Assembly: GCA_937923405.1 (NCBI GenBank) | Contig: CALDUY010000007.1 | Coordinates: forward strand, 292,404 to 356,403 | DNA length: 64,000 bases | Reading direction: 5' to 3' | DNA from: an uncultured Gemmataceae bacterium | Lineage (GTDB): Bacteria > Planctomycetota > Planctomycetia > Gemmatales > Gemmataceae | Shown here: piece by piece, positions 36,458 to 46,351 of the stretch | How positions within the stretch are numbered: the first letter of the stretch is position 1 | Layout of the letters: the number at the start of each line of letters is the position of its first letter | Position numbers and translations under genes: made by a program | Notes under the pieces: generated by a model | Databases searched by the model: none | Seen by the model: only the letters and a program-made list of their open reading frames with translations | What the model was told of the DNA's origin: nothing

Positions 36458-37692
36458 AGCCGCTGACCCACTTTCTCAGTACGCTACTTTTTCTTTCCCT
36501 GTTAACCACCATTTCCGCCGCCGATTGGCCCCAGTTTCGCGGGCCGACCGGCGACGGGCAGGCTGGCTCTCAAACCTTCCCAACGCAGTGGAGCGCGACT
36601 AGCAACGTGCGCTGGAAGCAAGCGATTCCCGGTTCGGGGTGGTCATCGCCTGTACTCCGCGCGGGCAAAGTTTATCTCACGACCGCCGTGCCCATCGATG
36701 GCGGTGAGGATGTTTCGCTTCGCGCACTCTGCCTGGACGCCGACAGCAGCAAGCTACTCTGGAACGTCGAGGTATTTCGCCAAGATGGCAAGACCGCACC
36801 GAACATCCACAAAAAAAACAGCCACGCCAGCCCTACACCGATCGTGACCGAGGATCGACTGTTCGTCCACTTCGGGCATCAGGGAACGGCCTGTCTGGAC
36901 CTGAACGGCAAGTTAGTCTGGTCCAACCGCGAATTGGGATATGCCCCAGTACATGGCAACGGGGGGTCGCCGATTCTCGTCGATAGTTTGCTGGTCTTCT
37001 CCAGAGATGGAGCGATTGTTCGAGAAGTGGTCGCCCTCGACGCCACCAACGGTCGGGTCAAATGGCGGACGCCGCGGAGTGGTTTTGCCGCTCGACGCTT
37101 CTCCTTCAGCACACCGACTCTCATTACCTTGGCTGGTCGACAACAAATCATCAGCCCTGGCTCGGACATGGTCGGAGCCTACGATCCTCAGACCGGCAAA
37201 GAACTGTGGCGCGTTTCCTACGACGGCTACTCGGTGATTCCCAAACCGCTGTTTGCTCATGGGTTGCTCTTTGTCTGCACCGGGTACAACACTCCCTCGT
37301 TGCTAGCCATTCGTCCGGACGGCAAAGACGGACCCAAGGTAGAATGGCAACACGGCAAGGCGGTACCTCACACTCCGAGTTTGCTGTTGGTCGGCGAGGA
37401 ATTGTATCTGGTCTCGGACAATGGCTTCGCCAGCTGTTTGGACGCCAAAAGCGGAACGGTTCACTGGTCGCGTCGAATACCCGGGAACGGCTACTCGGCC
37501 TCGCCGATCTTCGCCGGCGGTCACATCTACTTCCTCTCGGAGGATGGTATCTGCACCGTGATCAAACCGGGCAAAACCTACGAACTGGTGGCTCGCAACG
37601 AGATCGGCGAACGGACCCTGGCCTCGCCCGCGGCGGTCGATGGATCCCTTTTCCTCCGCACTTCCGACCATCTTTACCGGATCGGAAAATAA
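36454..37692 (+). CDS. Secreted PQQ-type beta-propeller protein
   Basis: The 412-residue protein starts at a GTG overlapping the ferredoxin stop. It has a signal peptide (LSTLLFLSLLTTISAA) and then DWPQFRGPTGDGQ, the usual opening of planctomycete PQQ-like propellers. Blade motifs include LDADSSKLLWNVE, LDATNGRVKW, YDPQTGKELW and LDAKSGTVHW. No catalytic Ca/PQQ site or dehydrogenase domain is apparent, so it is more likely a binding or scaffolding propeller (BamB-like) than a quinoprotein enzyme. It would act outside the cytoplasm, which makes the coupling to a cytoplasmic ferredoxin gene odd. Confidence 0.88.
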   Translation: MKPLTHFLSTLLFLSLLTTISAADWPQFRGPTGDGQAGSQTFPTQWSATSNVRWKQAIPGSGWSSPVLRAGKVYLTTAVPIDGGEDVSLRALCLDADSSKLLWNVEVFRQDGKTAPNIHKKNSHASPTPIVTEDRLFVHFGHQGTACLDLNGKLVWSNRELGYAPVHGNGGSPILVDSLLVFSRDGAIVREVVALDATNGRVKWRTPRSGFAARRFSFSTPTLITLAGRQQIISPGSDMVGAYDPQTGKELWRVSYDGYSVIPKPLFAHGLLFVCTGYNTPSLLAIRPDGKDGPKVEWQHGKAVPHTPSLLLVGEELYLVSDNGFASCLDAKSGTVHWSRRIPGNGYSASPIFAGGHIYFLSEDGICTVIKPGKTYELVARNEIGERTLASPAAVDGSLFLRTSDHLYRIGK

Positions 37693-37777
37693 GGAAACTG
37701 GCTATCGAGGTGGCAAACTTGGTCTCGGTCGAGTAGGTTGAAATTCATGTGCTTATCAGGACTAACCGATTCGACCG

Positions 37778-40700
37778 ATGACTCAGGCCGACCTCCAAAA
37801 AACGCTTCGCCAGGCCGACCCCGCCGCCGTGCTGGTCTCCGCGCGGATTCTTGAGCGCATCATCCGTGAGGCCTACCAACTGCCCAACTTTTCCTGGACG
37901 GTTCCGCATCACAAAAGTTTCGTGTGCGATCGTCAGTTGCTTTTTCGCCACGCCGAACAGGCCGACCTCGAACTCGATTCCGACCAGCTGTTGCCCGATA
38001 CGGTTCTACTACTGATCCGCCCCGATCAGGAGGAACTCTCCTACCTGGAGCGTAAGCGGCTCCTGCTGAAATACTGGCGGCGACTGTTCCATGCTAGGGT
38101 GCATTTTGCGCTGGAATCGCTTCGTCGAGACGGCTTGCTGGACGACGTGGCCATTCGTGAGCGGATTGACCGCATTGGCTTGACCGAGTTCGAGGAGATA
38201 CGCAACGTCCTCATTCAAGACAACTGGTTGACCAACACGGCCAGCAACGCGGAAACGTTCATCGAGTTCGCCGCTGTCTATCTTGAATTGCGCCATTTTG
38301 CCCCGAATTTGTTGGCTAACTACTTTCCTGGACTTCGCGATTTCGGTAGGGTCGAGGCTCTGCTGAGCCAAGACATCGATTCGACTGAACTATTCAAGCA
38401 AACCCGGCTGCAAGGGGCCGCCGATCCCGTCCAGCCGGTCGACAGTCGTAGCGACGAGACGCAGGAACTGTACTGGAAACTAGTGCGGCAGGCCCAGAAC
38501 GCGGCCCTGAGCGGTAATCTGGTTGGAGCCGCCATCCTGCGAATGCGGGCCTCGCGGGTGGCCCCGGCAGCACAGACGCTGCCAACGCGTCAGGAAGCCG
38601 AGAAGGACATCGCCCAACTTGCCCAGCGGCTGGCGGCGGCACTCCAGCTGACCGAAGCGGAGACCAGCGATTGGACCCGCCATCTAACCTTGCTGTTGGA
38701 CAAAGCCGATCAGGGCAACCGTCCAATGGAAGCTCGCGTCCTGGAAGACTTGCTTCGAGTGTGTGAGGATCACGAGAAAGAGATTTACACGCTCGATTTA
38801 GTCGAGTATATCCTGTCAGGCGGTAAGCGGCCGATCAAACGGCCCTTGCCCAGCCAGCGCTTGGTACGCATCACCAAACATCTGCGAGCCACCGTTCCCA
38901 AGCTAGGGCCAGTGCGCCTCTCCGACACCGACCGTAACCATTTGACCCGATTGATTCAGCAGGCTTTGCACAAGACCGAGGAGTCGCTCCGCTCACGGTT
39001 TCGTCCGGTGCTGGAGACGGCGTTGGTCGATGTCGGGTTGAAACCACAGGGGCCGTTGCAGCAGGCCGCCTTTGACAAGATGGTCGCCGAGTTGCTCGAT
39101 CGCATCAGTGACTATGGTTTTCTTACTTTCGCGGAGTTACGCGATACAATTTCGCGGAATCAGCTGAAGCTACCCGACCTTCGCGATCCGGAGGATTTCG
39201 TTCGTGGGGATCCGCTCATTCGTCTGGATCGTCGGCTGGCCTCTCTGCTCGATGGGGTTTATCGTCCTGGGGAATTTTACGTTCGTTGGCTAGAACGATT
39301 GACGGCGTTGAACTTTGGTACCAGCTTTGGTCGAGCGATCACCAAGTTCGTCACTGGTCCACTCTTGTTCGCCTGGTTGGTGCTGTTCATTCTCGGCTTC
39401 TTCGTCGAACTGATCTACAAGTATGCCTGGGACGAGCCGCTCATCAAGACCACGGCTCTGGTCATGATGGGGCCGGCCCATTTGCCCCAGGAAAAAACCC
39501 TCTCGGGCGAAGATGCGGTTCTAGAGATTGATCCTAACGAAGTGCCTGAGCCGGAATGGTGGTATCATTTCGCCGTGCTTGGCCCGTGTGCCCTGTTGAC
39601 TCTGGCGATTATGCACAGTCGGCCCTTCCGACGCCGTTGCCTACGTTTGCTCGGTGGTCTCGGTCGGATTCTACGCTGGATCGTCTGGGATTTTCCCTTA
39701 CGACTAATCCCACTATCCGCACTACGATGGTTGATTGACAGCTGGGGCTTTCAGCTACTTTGGTGGTATCTGGTCAAGCCTGCTGCGGTTACGCTGCTCA
39801 TTCTGTTTTACTGGCATAGCCATCTGAAACACCCGGCGGTTCAGATTCTACTGTTTTTTGTGGTGAATCTGACACTGAATTCTCGCATCGGTCGTTCGAC
39901 TGCCGAGTCGATTCGCGATGCCTTCGTCAATCTGGGAATTTTGATTCGTGCCGGTTTGCTTCCGGGATTGTTCCGCTTCATCATTTATCTGTTTAAGCAG
40001 GTGATCGAGTTCGTGGAATACCTGCTGTTTCGTGTGGATGAATGGCTGCGGGTTCGTTCAGGAGATAGTCAGTTCTCAATGGTCGTTCGCACCATTGCTG
40101 GAGCGATCTGGTTTCCCGTGTCGTTCTTCCTGCGTTTCTACATGGTCGTGCTGATCGAACCGGGGTTGAACCCGATCAAGTTCGCCATCTCCTCGGTAGC
40201 AGCCAAGATCGTTTATCCGCTCATCATCACAATGGGAGTGACAACGACGCTGATCGCGGCGCTGACTCCGTTCACTGGTGCGAAGCTGGCTTGGCTGCTG
40301 GTGGTGCCGACCATGTGGCTACTGCCCGATGCATTCGGCTTTCTGGCCTGGGAGTTAAAGGAGAACTGGAGTCTGTTTCGGGCCAATCGGGGCAAGTCGC
40401 CTTCGGTGGCTTCGGTGGGCAGTCACGGCGAAAGTATTCGCGGCCTTTTGCAACCTGGGTTTCACTCCGGCACTGTGCCCCGATTGTACGCCCGACTGCG
40501 TCGAGCCGAACGCTACGCCATGCAGTCGCGCAACTGGAACGCAGCACGAGCCATCCGCGAAGAAATCGAGGAAGTTGCCCACGCGGTCAAGGAGTTTGTC
40601 GAGCGTGACATGCTCTTCATTCTTAAGCAGAGTCGCGCCTGGAAGAATCAGTTGGTCTCGGTTAGTCACGCCTATCTGTCGACCAACCGTATTCGAGTCG

Positions 40701-41302
40701 AGCTGGAACATCTCGATCATCCAGCTTTACCGGTCGAGATCGAGATCGCGCATCATGAAACCTGGATGGTCGCTTCTGTGGCGTCCACGGGTTGGCTGCA
40801 TGCTCTCACCGCCGAACAAGTGCGTGTGTTCGAGTCGTGCTTGGCCTATTTGTACAAACGCTCGGATGTCGATCTGGTTCGAGAGCAAATCCGTGCGACC
40901 TTGCCGGTTGCCCTGGAGCTGAAACAACACGCCGCTGAGGAGTCGGGCGTTCACCTTACCGCTCCTCCTTCGACCCGGTTGGAGTCCATTCAGGTGACGA
41001 TGGACGAGTTGTTGGTTCGTGTGGTGGGAGCCACTGAGCCGACCCGGTTCCAACTGACGCGCGACTTGGTCACCCTGAGCCGAGACACGACCGCTGATCC
41101 TCTGATGTTTGCTCGCACGCCGCTGACCTGGAAGGAATGGGATGCCGCCTGGCAAAAGGATTACTTGGGAGAAGGACATCCCGGATTAGCCGGCATCACT
41201 GGTACATTAGTTCGCCTGGATCAAAATTCGCTAGAGGCTCCCTTTGAATTAAGTGATCCTTTGTCAAGCACCGATCGGGAGCTGGCCAGCGACCGGAGCT
41301 AA
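37778..41302 (+). CDS. Giant membrane protein of unknown function, paralogue A
   Basis: The 1174-residue protein belongs to no family I can name. Residues about 1-500 are soluble and mostly helical (FSWTVPHHKSFVCDRQLLF, YWRRLFHARVHFALESL, LLANYFPGL). From about 478 comes DPLIRLDRR, LDGVYRPGEFYVRWLERL, then membrane helices between about 520 and 850 (for example FAWLVLFILGFFVELIY, IAGAIWFPVSFFLRFYMVVL). After IEPGLNPIK (about 793) and GFLAWELKENW (about 854) the C-terminal third is soluble, opening with PGFHSGTVPRLYARLRR. The same landmarks occur in the same order in paralogue B at 42646-45879. The start at 37778 follows the PQQ propeller gene by 85 bases. It is probably an inner-membrane scaffold or transport component; that is inference only. 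Confidence 0.85.
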   Translation: MTQADLQKTLRQADPAAVLVSARILERIIREAYQLPNFSWTVPHHKSFVCDRQLLFRHAEQADLELDSDQLLPDTVLLLIRPDQEELSYLERKRLLLKYWRRLFHARVHFALESLRRDGLLDDVAIRERIDRIGLTEFEEIRNVLIQDNWLTNTASNAETFIEFAAVYLELRHFAPNLLANYFPGLRDFGRVEALLSQDIDSTELFKQTRLQGAADPVQPVDSRSDETQELYWKLVRQAQNAALSGNLVGAAILRMRASRVAPAAQTLPTRQEAEKDIAQLAQRLAAALQLTEAETSDWTRHLTLLLDKADQGNRPMEARVLEDLLRVCEDHEKEIYTLDLVEYILSGGKRPIKRPLPSQRLVRITKHLRATVPKLGPVRLSDTDRNHLTRLIQQALHKTEESLRSRFRPVLETALVDVGLKPQGPLQQAAFDKMVAELLDRISDYGFLTFAELRDTISRNQLKLPDLRDPEDFVRGDPLIRLDRRLASLLDGVYRPGEFYVRWLERLTALNFGTSFGRAITKFVTGPLLFAWLVLFILGFFVELIYKYAWDEPLIKTTALVMMGPAHLPQEKTLSGEDAVLEIDPNEVPEPEWWYHFAVLGPCALLTLAIMHSRPFRRRCLRLLGGLGRILRWIVWDFPLRLIPLSALRWLIDSWGFQLLWWYLVKPAAVTLLILFYWHSHLKHPAVQILLFFVVNLTLNSRIGRSTAESIRDAFVNLGILIRAGLLPGLFRFIIYLFKQVIEFVEYLLFRVDEWLRVRSGDSQFSMVVRTIAGAIWFPVSFFLRFYMVVLIEPGLNPIKFAISSVAAKIVYPLIITMGVTTTLIAALTPFTGAKLAWLLVVPTMWLLPDAFGFLAWELKENWSLFRANRGKSPSVASVGSHGESIRGLLQPGFHSGTVPRLYARLRRAERYAMQSRNWNAARAIREEIEEVAHAVKEFVERDMLFILKQSRAWKNQLVSVSHAYLSTNRIRVELEHLDHPALPVEIEIAHHETWMVASVASTGWLHALTAEQVRVFESCLAYLYKRSDVDLVREQIRATLPVALELKQHAAEESGVHLTAPPSTRLESIQVTMDELLVRVVGATEPTRFQLTRDLVTLSRDTTADPLMFARTPLTWKEWDAAWQKDYLGEGHPGLAGITGTLVRLDQNSLEAPFELSDPLSSTDRELASDRS

Positions 41303-41385
41303 CCTCGGTGAGCCGCAGCAGGTCTTCTCGTCGAACCGTGCGACTGGTGTAGCCGGCCTCAGAAAACAGCGTCGCGGTCGTCTGC

Positions 41386-41658
41386 ATGACGATCGGCTCA
41401 TGGTCCACGTTCTACGCCGTTCGAGAGAGCGCTTGCGAGATCGGCGGTCGCGGATTCGCTCTGCACAAGCTGAGGATAGGCACGCTGTACCATGTTCGAA
41501 TTGGCGAGACCATTCAGGATTGCTGCTGCGAATGCCTGGGGTTTTTACGGCACGGCTATTGTAAACATGTTCTGGGACTGTTCGCACTGACTCGACCAGA
41601 AAAGGACTTCAGCAATCACTCGGCGGACGTACAATACTGCCAATCGTCTTCTGAATGA
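41386..41658 (+). CDS. Small SWIM-type zinc-finger protein
   Basis: The 90-residue protein carries a C-x-C-x8-C-x-H motif (CECLGFLRHGYCKH) preceded by LYHVRIGETIQDC, the pattern of the SWIM zinc finger, which binds DNA or proteins. The region before it (CEIGGRGFALHKL) is typical of short planctomycete SWIM proteins. No ribosome binding site is clear before ATG 41386, so the start is uncertain. It lies between the two giant paralogues, 83 bases after A and 21 bases before the zinc-ribbon protein, on the same strand. Confidence 0.72.
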   Translation: MTIGSWSTFYAVRESACEIGGRGFALHKLRIGTLYHVRIGETIQDCCCECLGFLRHGYCKHVLGLFALTRPEKDFSNHSADVQYCQSSSE

Positions 41659-41679
41659 CAGGACTAGGATTCTAAACAT

Positions 41680-42627
41680 ATGCCCTTGCTGCTGACTTGT
41701 GAGTGTGGGGCTCGTTTCGAGGTAGACGACTATCTTGGAGGAACCGAAGTAAGTTGTCCAGCCTGCCAGCAATCCGTGAAGGCGGACTATCGTTCTCGGC
41801 CACGACTGGACGATTGGGCGGTGTTCAGCCTTGGTCTGGCCTTGCTAGGAGCATTCACTCTGGTCGGCTCACTGGCGGCTTTGGGGGTGGGGTTAGTTTC
41901 CCTGCTCCGCCTCCGCCGACATGCCAAAACCCTGCACGGTAAGAAGTACGCATTGACGGGCCTCGGTTTAGCAGCTGGATTTGCCCTATTGACGCTCTTG
42001 ATTCTCTGGTTTAATCAGCTCCTTCCTGTAGCGGCCTGGGTTCGTCAGCGGCAGCTCGCCGGACGCCTCGATACCTCGGAGCAAGCGAAATTCTCCTCGC
42101 GTGATGGGAGATGCTATCTGCCCCGACCAGCAGCTGGATGGCTGGTCCTGCGTGAAGGATCCAGTGGAGATCCTGCTGTCGATGAGTTACAGTCTCAGGT
42201 CGATTTGCTCTTCGTCCATCCTCGTTGGCGGGCCTTCGTCGATTTACAGCGCGACCTAGAACGAGCCGGTAATCCACTGACTCTTTATTTTGATTACATT
42301 CAGACAGAACTAGGCGGTTTACGCACTCCCCTAGTCGGTACGGACGCCGAAGAAAATCCGTTCAAATCGGTTGGTTTGCTTCCTCGACTCGTGCGCGAAA
42401 AACGACTTCCTGATTGGGAGGGTCATCGCGGCCAAGAATTTGTCTTCGATCAGCAACGCGGGGGGCAGTTCTGGCGCTTTTTGGTACGGCTCTATCAGAA
42501 ATCCCGTTCGCGCGAGGAGTCTGCTGCGCCGATTTACGTCCTTCGTCTCTACGCTCCTAAAGAACGCTTTCTCGCTGCCGAGGCCGAGTTACTCGCTCTC
42601 GCGGACAGCATTCGATTTTCGCCTTGA
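41680..42627 (+). CDS. Zinc-ribbon membrane protein with a DUF4190-like core
   Basis: The 315-residue protein opens with a zinc ribbon, CECGARFEVDDYLGG and CPACQQSV (two CxC/CxxC knuckles). Two membrane helices follow at about residues 45-75 and 90-115 (VFSLGLALLGAFTLVGSLAALGVG; LGLAAGFALLTLLILWF) separated by the basic loop RLRRHAKTLHGKKYA, the DUF4190 arrangement. The remaining about 190 residues are soluble and probably extracytoplasmic, unassigned. The gene is 18 bases before paralogue B and probably co-transcribed with it, suggesting the three membrane proteins work together. Confidence 0.75.
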   Translation: MPLLLTCECGARFEVDDYLGGTEVSCPACQQSVKADYRSRPRLDDWAVFSLGLALLGAFTLVGSLAALGVGLVSLLRLRRHAKTLHGKKYALTGLGLAAGFALLTLLILWFNQLLPVAAWVRQRQLAGRLDTSEQAKFSSRDGRCYLPRPAAGWLVLREGSSGDPAVDELQSQVDLLFVHPRWRAFVDLQRDLERAGNPLTLYFDYIQTELGGLRTPLVGTDAEENPFKSVGLLPRLVREKRLPDWEGHRGQEFVFDQQRGGQFWRFLVRLYQKSRSREESAAPIYVLRLYAPKERFLAAEAELLALADSIRFSP

Positions 42628-42645
42628 TTTAAGGAAGCCGCTGTT

Positions 42646-45600
42646 ATGGCTGTTGCCGTCTCTCCGGATTTGTTGAGCGTTGAAGAACTCAATCAACGCC
42701 TCCGTCGAGTCGAACCCGCTGCTCTTCTGGTGCCTTCGCGCATTCTTCGCCGAGTCATCAAGATCCATCATCGCTTAGGCGGCCTAGGCTTAAGCGTTCC
42801 TCATCATCGCTGTTACCTCGTCGATCGCGAAATACTGTTGCAAATTGCCTATCCCTCGGAACTGGGGGTTCGCGCCGAGTCTCTGTCTGCCGTAGTTTTT
42901 CTCTTGCCACGTCCTGAGATGGCGACGCGAGCGACCCCGTCGGCGCTACTGCTGCGAGACTACTGGCGACGACTGTTTCATTGCCAAGTTCATCAAACAT
43001 TTCGCTCGCTGGCCCACAGTGAGGAAGCGATCGGCGAACGCCTCCGCCAGCTTGATCCGATCATAATCGATGAGGCACGGCAGGTTTTACAACAAGAGCG
43101 ACTGCTACTGCGCCCCAGCAACGACGTCGAATTGTTTGAGGAGTTTGTCACGACCTACTTGGAGTTGCAACAATTCGATCCCGAGCAATTGAACTACTAC
43201 TTTCCTTCAATCCAGGATCACGACAAGGTAGCTCAAGTGCTAGGCGAGGGCATCGACGCCGAGGCCATCTACCAACGAACTCGACTCGATGGGGCAGCGG
43301 AAAGTCTACCCGCAGAAGCGGAACCGCTCGCCGACGAACCGATCGACGAGTCAAACGAGACGGGATCGCCAACCGCCCTGTTGACTCGCGCGGACGACGC
43401 CTCACAATGCGGCAACCAAGTACGCGCTGCGGTTTTGTACCTGAGAGTGGCTCGGAGAGCGCAGACTGTCGAGGCAGAAGCCTTCCGTCAAAAGGCAAGT
43501 AATCAGATCGAGAAACTAGTAAGTAGAATCCACCAAGCTCTAAGATTTTCTCAGGAAGGGCTTTCCGCATGGAGCAACTCGTTGCTGACGCTGGCCGAGT
43601 TGGCGGCACGCGGCGGCGTCTGGAATCAGCCTATGCGCTTGCTCTCCGATCTGCAAAAAGTCTGCCTGGACAACGAGCGGGAATTGTACGCTGCAGATTT
43701 CGTCGAGTGGTTCATCACTTGGTTTCACCGTCCCTTAAAACGGTCGTTGCCGGACTTGCCTCTCGTCCGCACCGTGCAACATCTCAGCCGCGCTAAGAAA
43801 CGTCTACATCTCACCCAATTACCCAGGGAAGTTCGTGATTCATTTGAACCATTGCTGAACTCTGTTCTGGATGGTGCGGAAACGCAGTTACGCTCGGAGT
43901 TACGTCCGAAGTTGAAGCGGGCTTTAGAACAGGTTGGGCTGATCCCTAGCAACGTGGCCGAGCAATTGGCTTGCGAAAAACTCATCGAGGAACTACTTGA
44001 TGCGATTGTTCAGCGAGGCTATCTCAATTTGGGCGATCTCCGCGATGGCATCGCTCGCAATCGCCTGAAACTGCCTGATCTGAGTAACCCCCTACAGATA
44101 CTCACTGGCGATCCACTGATTCGACTCAATCGCCAGCTGCCCTACATGCTGGATGGCATTTATCATCGAGGCGAATTCTATCGCCGACTGCTTCAACGTC
44201 TCAGCAGCCTCTTCTTTGGCAACGTGCTTGGACGATTATTGACTCTGTATGTTATTTTACCACTTTTAGGATCTCTTTTTGTCCTAAAAGGAGTGGAAGG
44301 TATCGTCGACGAATTCCATCACTGGATCGTTGCACCGCTTCTGGGATTGGAAGCGAGCCACCCTCCGGAGCAGGACGAGACGCCCGCCGACGCCGAGCAG
44401 GCCCTGAAAAAACAGCAACGTCCACCGATCTTGCCGCTGTACAACGCGATCTCGTTTTGGAGCCTGGCATTCTTTCTGTTGCTGGTCATGCACGTTCCGC
44501 CATTTCGTCGAGTTGTGCGCGATGTCTTGTGGTATCTTTGGCTGACCCTACGCGGGGTGTTGTACGATCTGCCTAGAGCGTTTTTTCGGCTACCGCTGGT
44601 GCGAGCGATCCTGGATAGTCGAGCTTTTTTTCTATTCTTCCAGTATGTCGGCAGGCCCCTTTTGTGGACTTTGCCCGTAGTCTTACTGTTGCGCCTGCGA
44701 GGTCTTTCCCCTCTCACGCTCCTGAGTTCCTCTGCCGTGGTCTTTTGCCTGCTGACGATCTTGCTCAACTCGCGCTTGGGCTTGCTGGTCGAGGAAACTT
44801 CGGTGGACTGGCTGAGCCGCTCTTGGCAACTCATCCGTCAAGATTTGGTGCCTGGGGTGTTTCGCTGGCTGCTCTGGCTCGGCCAGCGACTTAGTGAACG
44901 CCTCGACAAGATTCGCTACACCGTTGAGGAGTGGTTGTTGTTTCGTCAGGGACAAAGCAGATCGGCTTTTTGGCTAAAATTGTTCCTCGGTCTGCCCTGG
45001 TTTGTGGTCAGCTACCTTATCCGGTTTATCTTAATCGTGTTGGTGGAACCGCAGATCAACCCGATCAAGCATTTTCCTGTGGTAACTGTTTCGCACAAAC
45101 TGATGCTAGTGATCGCCGGACCGGTCGCCGAGTTACTCGCGCCGCAATTGGGCTGGAAGTTTGCCGAGACTTTCGCTCTGGTTACGCTCGTTTTCTCGTT
45201 GATTCCTGGATTGTTCGGGTTCCTTGCCTGGGAGTTGAAGGAGAACTGGAAGTTGTATCGCGCCAATCAAGCTCCCAACCTGGAGGCGGCGATCGTCGGC
45301 GGCCACGGCGAGTACATCATTAACTACATCCGACCAGGCTTTCACTCAGGTACCTTGCCGAAACTGTTCGCACGGTTGCGACGCTCGCATGGAGCCAAGG
45401 CGCGGAAGCTCGTCGAGGGCTTGCACCACGTTAAACAGGAACTACGGCACTTCGTCGAACGGGAGTTGATCGCTACCTTGCGGCAGTCGAAACACTGGTC
45501 GAATCAAACGTCCCTGACAGTTGGAACCATTCATCTAGCGACAAATCAGATCCGCATTGAGCTTTGTGATGAGACGTTTCCGGAATCATCTTGTTGGCTG

Positions 45601-45879
45601 GCGTTTCAAAATCGACAGGGAAAATTGCTAGCACAACTTCAAGGCCCTGGCTGGATGGCTTCGATGGATGCTGTCGCACGTTCTGTTTTTGCCAACGCTC
45701 TGTGCGGTTTATACAAACGAGCAGGGGTGGATCAACTCCCCTCCTCTACACAACCGACACCGTTGCCGTTTGCTTCTCTTCCTGTTACTTGGGCGGCCTG
45801 GGTAGAATGTTGGCAACGCGATTCAGAAAGCGAACGCCGTGAACCTTTATTGCCAGGAGTCTCCTTATTGCCGGCCTGA
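42646..45879 (+). CDS. Giant membrane protein of unknown function, paralogue B
   Basis: The 1077-residue protein is homologous to the product of 37778-41302 over its whole length. Shared landmarks are LRRVEPAALLVPSRILRRVI at the start, YWRRLFHCQVHQTF, DPLIRLNRQ with LDGIYHRGEFYRRLLQRL (about 488), VEPQINPIK (about 800), GFLAWELKENWKLYRAN (about 858) and PGFHSGTLPKLFARLRR (about 896). It has a similar set of membrane helices between about 530 and 850 and a soluble C-terminal third ending earlier than in A. The start at 42646 is 18 bases after the zinc-ribbon gene, and an AAGGAAG lies 10 bases before the ATG. Identity is clearly partial, so the duplication is old and both copies are kept. Confidence 0.85.
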   Translation: MAVAVSPDLLSVEELNQRLRRVEPAALLVPSRILRRVIKIHHRLGGLGLSVPHHRCYLVDREILLQIAYPSELGVRAESLSAVVFLLPRPEMATRATPSALLLRDYWRRLFHCQVHQTFRSLAHSEEAIGERLRQLDPIIIDEARQVLQQERLLLRPSNDVELFEEFVTTYLELQQFDPEQLNYYFPSIQDHDKVAQVLGEGIDAEAIYQRTRLDGAAESLPAEAEPLADEPIDESNETGSPTALLTRADDASQCGNQVRAAVLYLRVARRAQTVEAEAFRQKASNQIEKLVSRIHQALRFSQEGLSAWSNSLLTLAELAARGGVWNQPMRLLSDLQKVCLDNERELYAADFVEWFITWFHRPLKRSLPDLPLVRTVQHLSRAKKRLHLTQLPREVRDSFEPLLNSVLDGAETQLRSELRPKLKRALEQVGLIPSNVAEQLACEKLIEELLDAIVQRGYLNLGDLRDGIARNRLKLPDLSNPLQILTGDPLIRLNRQLPYMLDGIYHRGEFYRRLLQRLSSLFFGNVLGRLLTLYVILPLLGSLFVLKGVEGIVDEFHHWIVAPLLGLEASHPPEQDETPADAEQALKKQQRPPILPLYNAISFWSLAFFLLLVMHVPPFRRVVRDVLWYLWLTLRGVLYDLPRAFFRLPLVRAILDSRAFFLFFQYVGRPLLWTLPVVLLLRLRGLSPLTLLSSSAVVFCLLTILLNSRLGLLVEETSVDWLSRSWQLIRQDLVPGVFRWLLWLGQRLSERLDKIRYTVEEWLLFRQGQSRSAFWLKLFLGLPWFVVSYLIRFILIVLVEPQINPIKHFPVVTVSHKLMLVIAGPVAELLAPQLGWKFAETFALVTLVFSLIPGLFGFLAWELKENWKLYRANQAPNLEAAIVGGHGEYIINYIRPGFHSGTLPKLFARLRRSHGAKARKLVEGLHHVKQELRHFVERELIATLRQSKHWSNQTSLTVGTIHLATNQIRIELCDETFPESSCWLAFQNRQGKLLAQLQGPGWMASMDAVARSVFANALCGLYKRAGVDQLPSSTQPTPLPFASLPVTWAAWVECWQRDSESERREPLLPGVSLLPA

Positions 45880-45883
45880 AACC

Positions 45884-46351
45884 ATGATTCCTGACGATCA
45901 TCTCGACAATCTGGTCCGCCACATCGAACGAGTTCGTGAAGCCTGTCTGATGCTGGGCAAACGGCTCATTGCCCAGGGCCGCGAACATTTCGGACGAATG
46001 CTCATCGCCCGAGGATTCGTCCACGATGCCTCCAAGTTTTACGGCATCGAATGGGACTACATGCATATGGGACCGAACGTCTCCGAGGCGTCCAAGCAAT
46101 TGGCCATCGATCATCATCGGCGCACCAACGATCATCATCCCGAGTTCTGGGGTGGCATCGAAAGTATGCCAGAGATTGCTGTCGCCGAGATGGTTTGCGA
46201 TTGGTACGCTCGCGGCCAGGAATTTGGTACTGATTTACGAGCCTGGATCCGTCAGGAAGCAGTGACACGGTACAGTCTCTCCGTCGACGGACTGCACTAT
46301 GCCTGGATTGAGTCGTTTGTCAATCTGTTGCTCGCTAAGCCGTTTACTTGA
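45884..46351 (+). CDS. DUF5662-like protein with an HHxxNxHHPE metal-site motif
   Basis: The 155-residue protein starts at ATG 45884, four bases after the stop of paralogue B. It contains FVHDASKFYGIEW and, about 30 residues on, DHHRRTNDHHPEFWGG, a histidine cluster like that of the DUF5662 family (also found in phages and thought related to HD-type phosphohydrolases). A second acidic motif VAEMVCDWYARGQEFG follows. It is probably a cytoplasmic metal-dependent hydrolase; substrate unknown. Family assignment is from motif memory. The 285 bases after it to the next gene contain only short unsupported frames. Confidence 0.6.
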   Translation: MIPDDHLDNLVRHIERVREACLMLGKRLIAQGREHFGRMLIARGFVHDASKFYGIEWDYMHMGPNVSEASKQLAIDHHRRTNDHHPEFWGGIESMPEIAVAEMVCDWYARGQEFGTDLRAWIRQEAVTRYSLSVDGLHYAWIESFVNLLLAKPFT

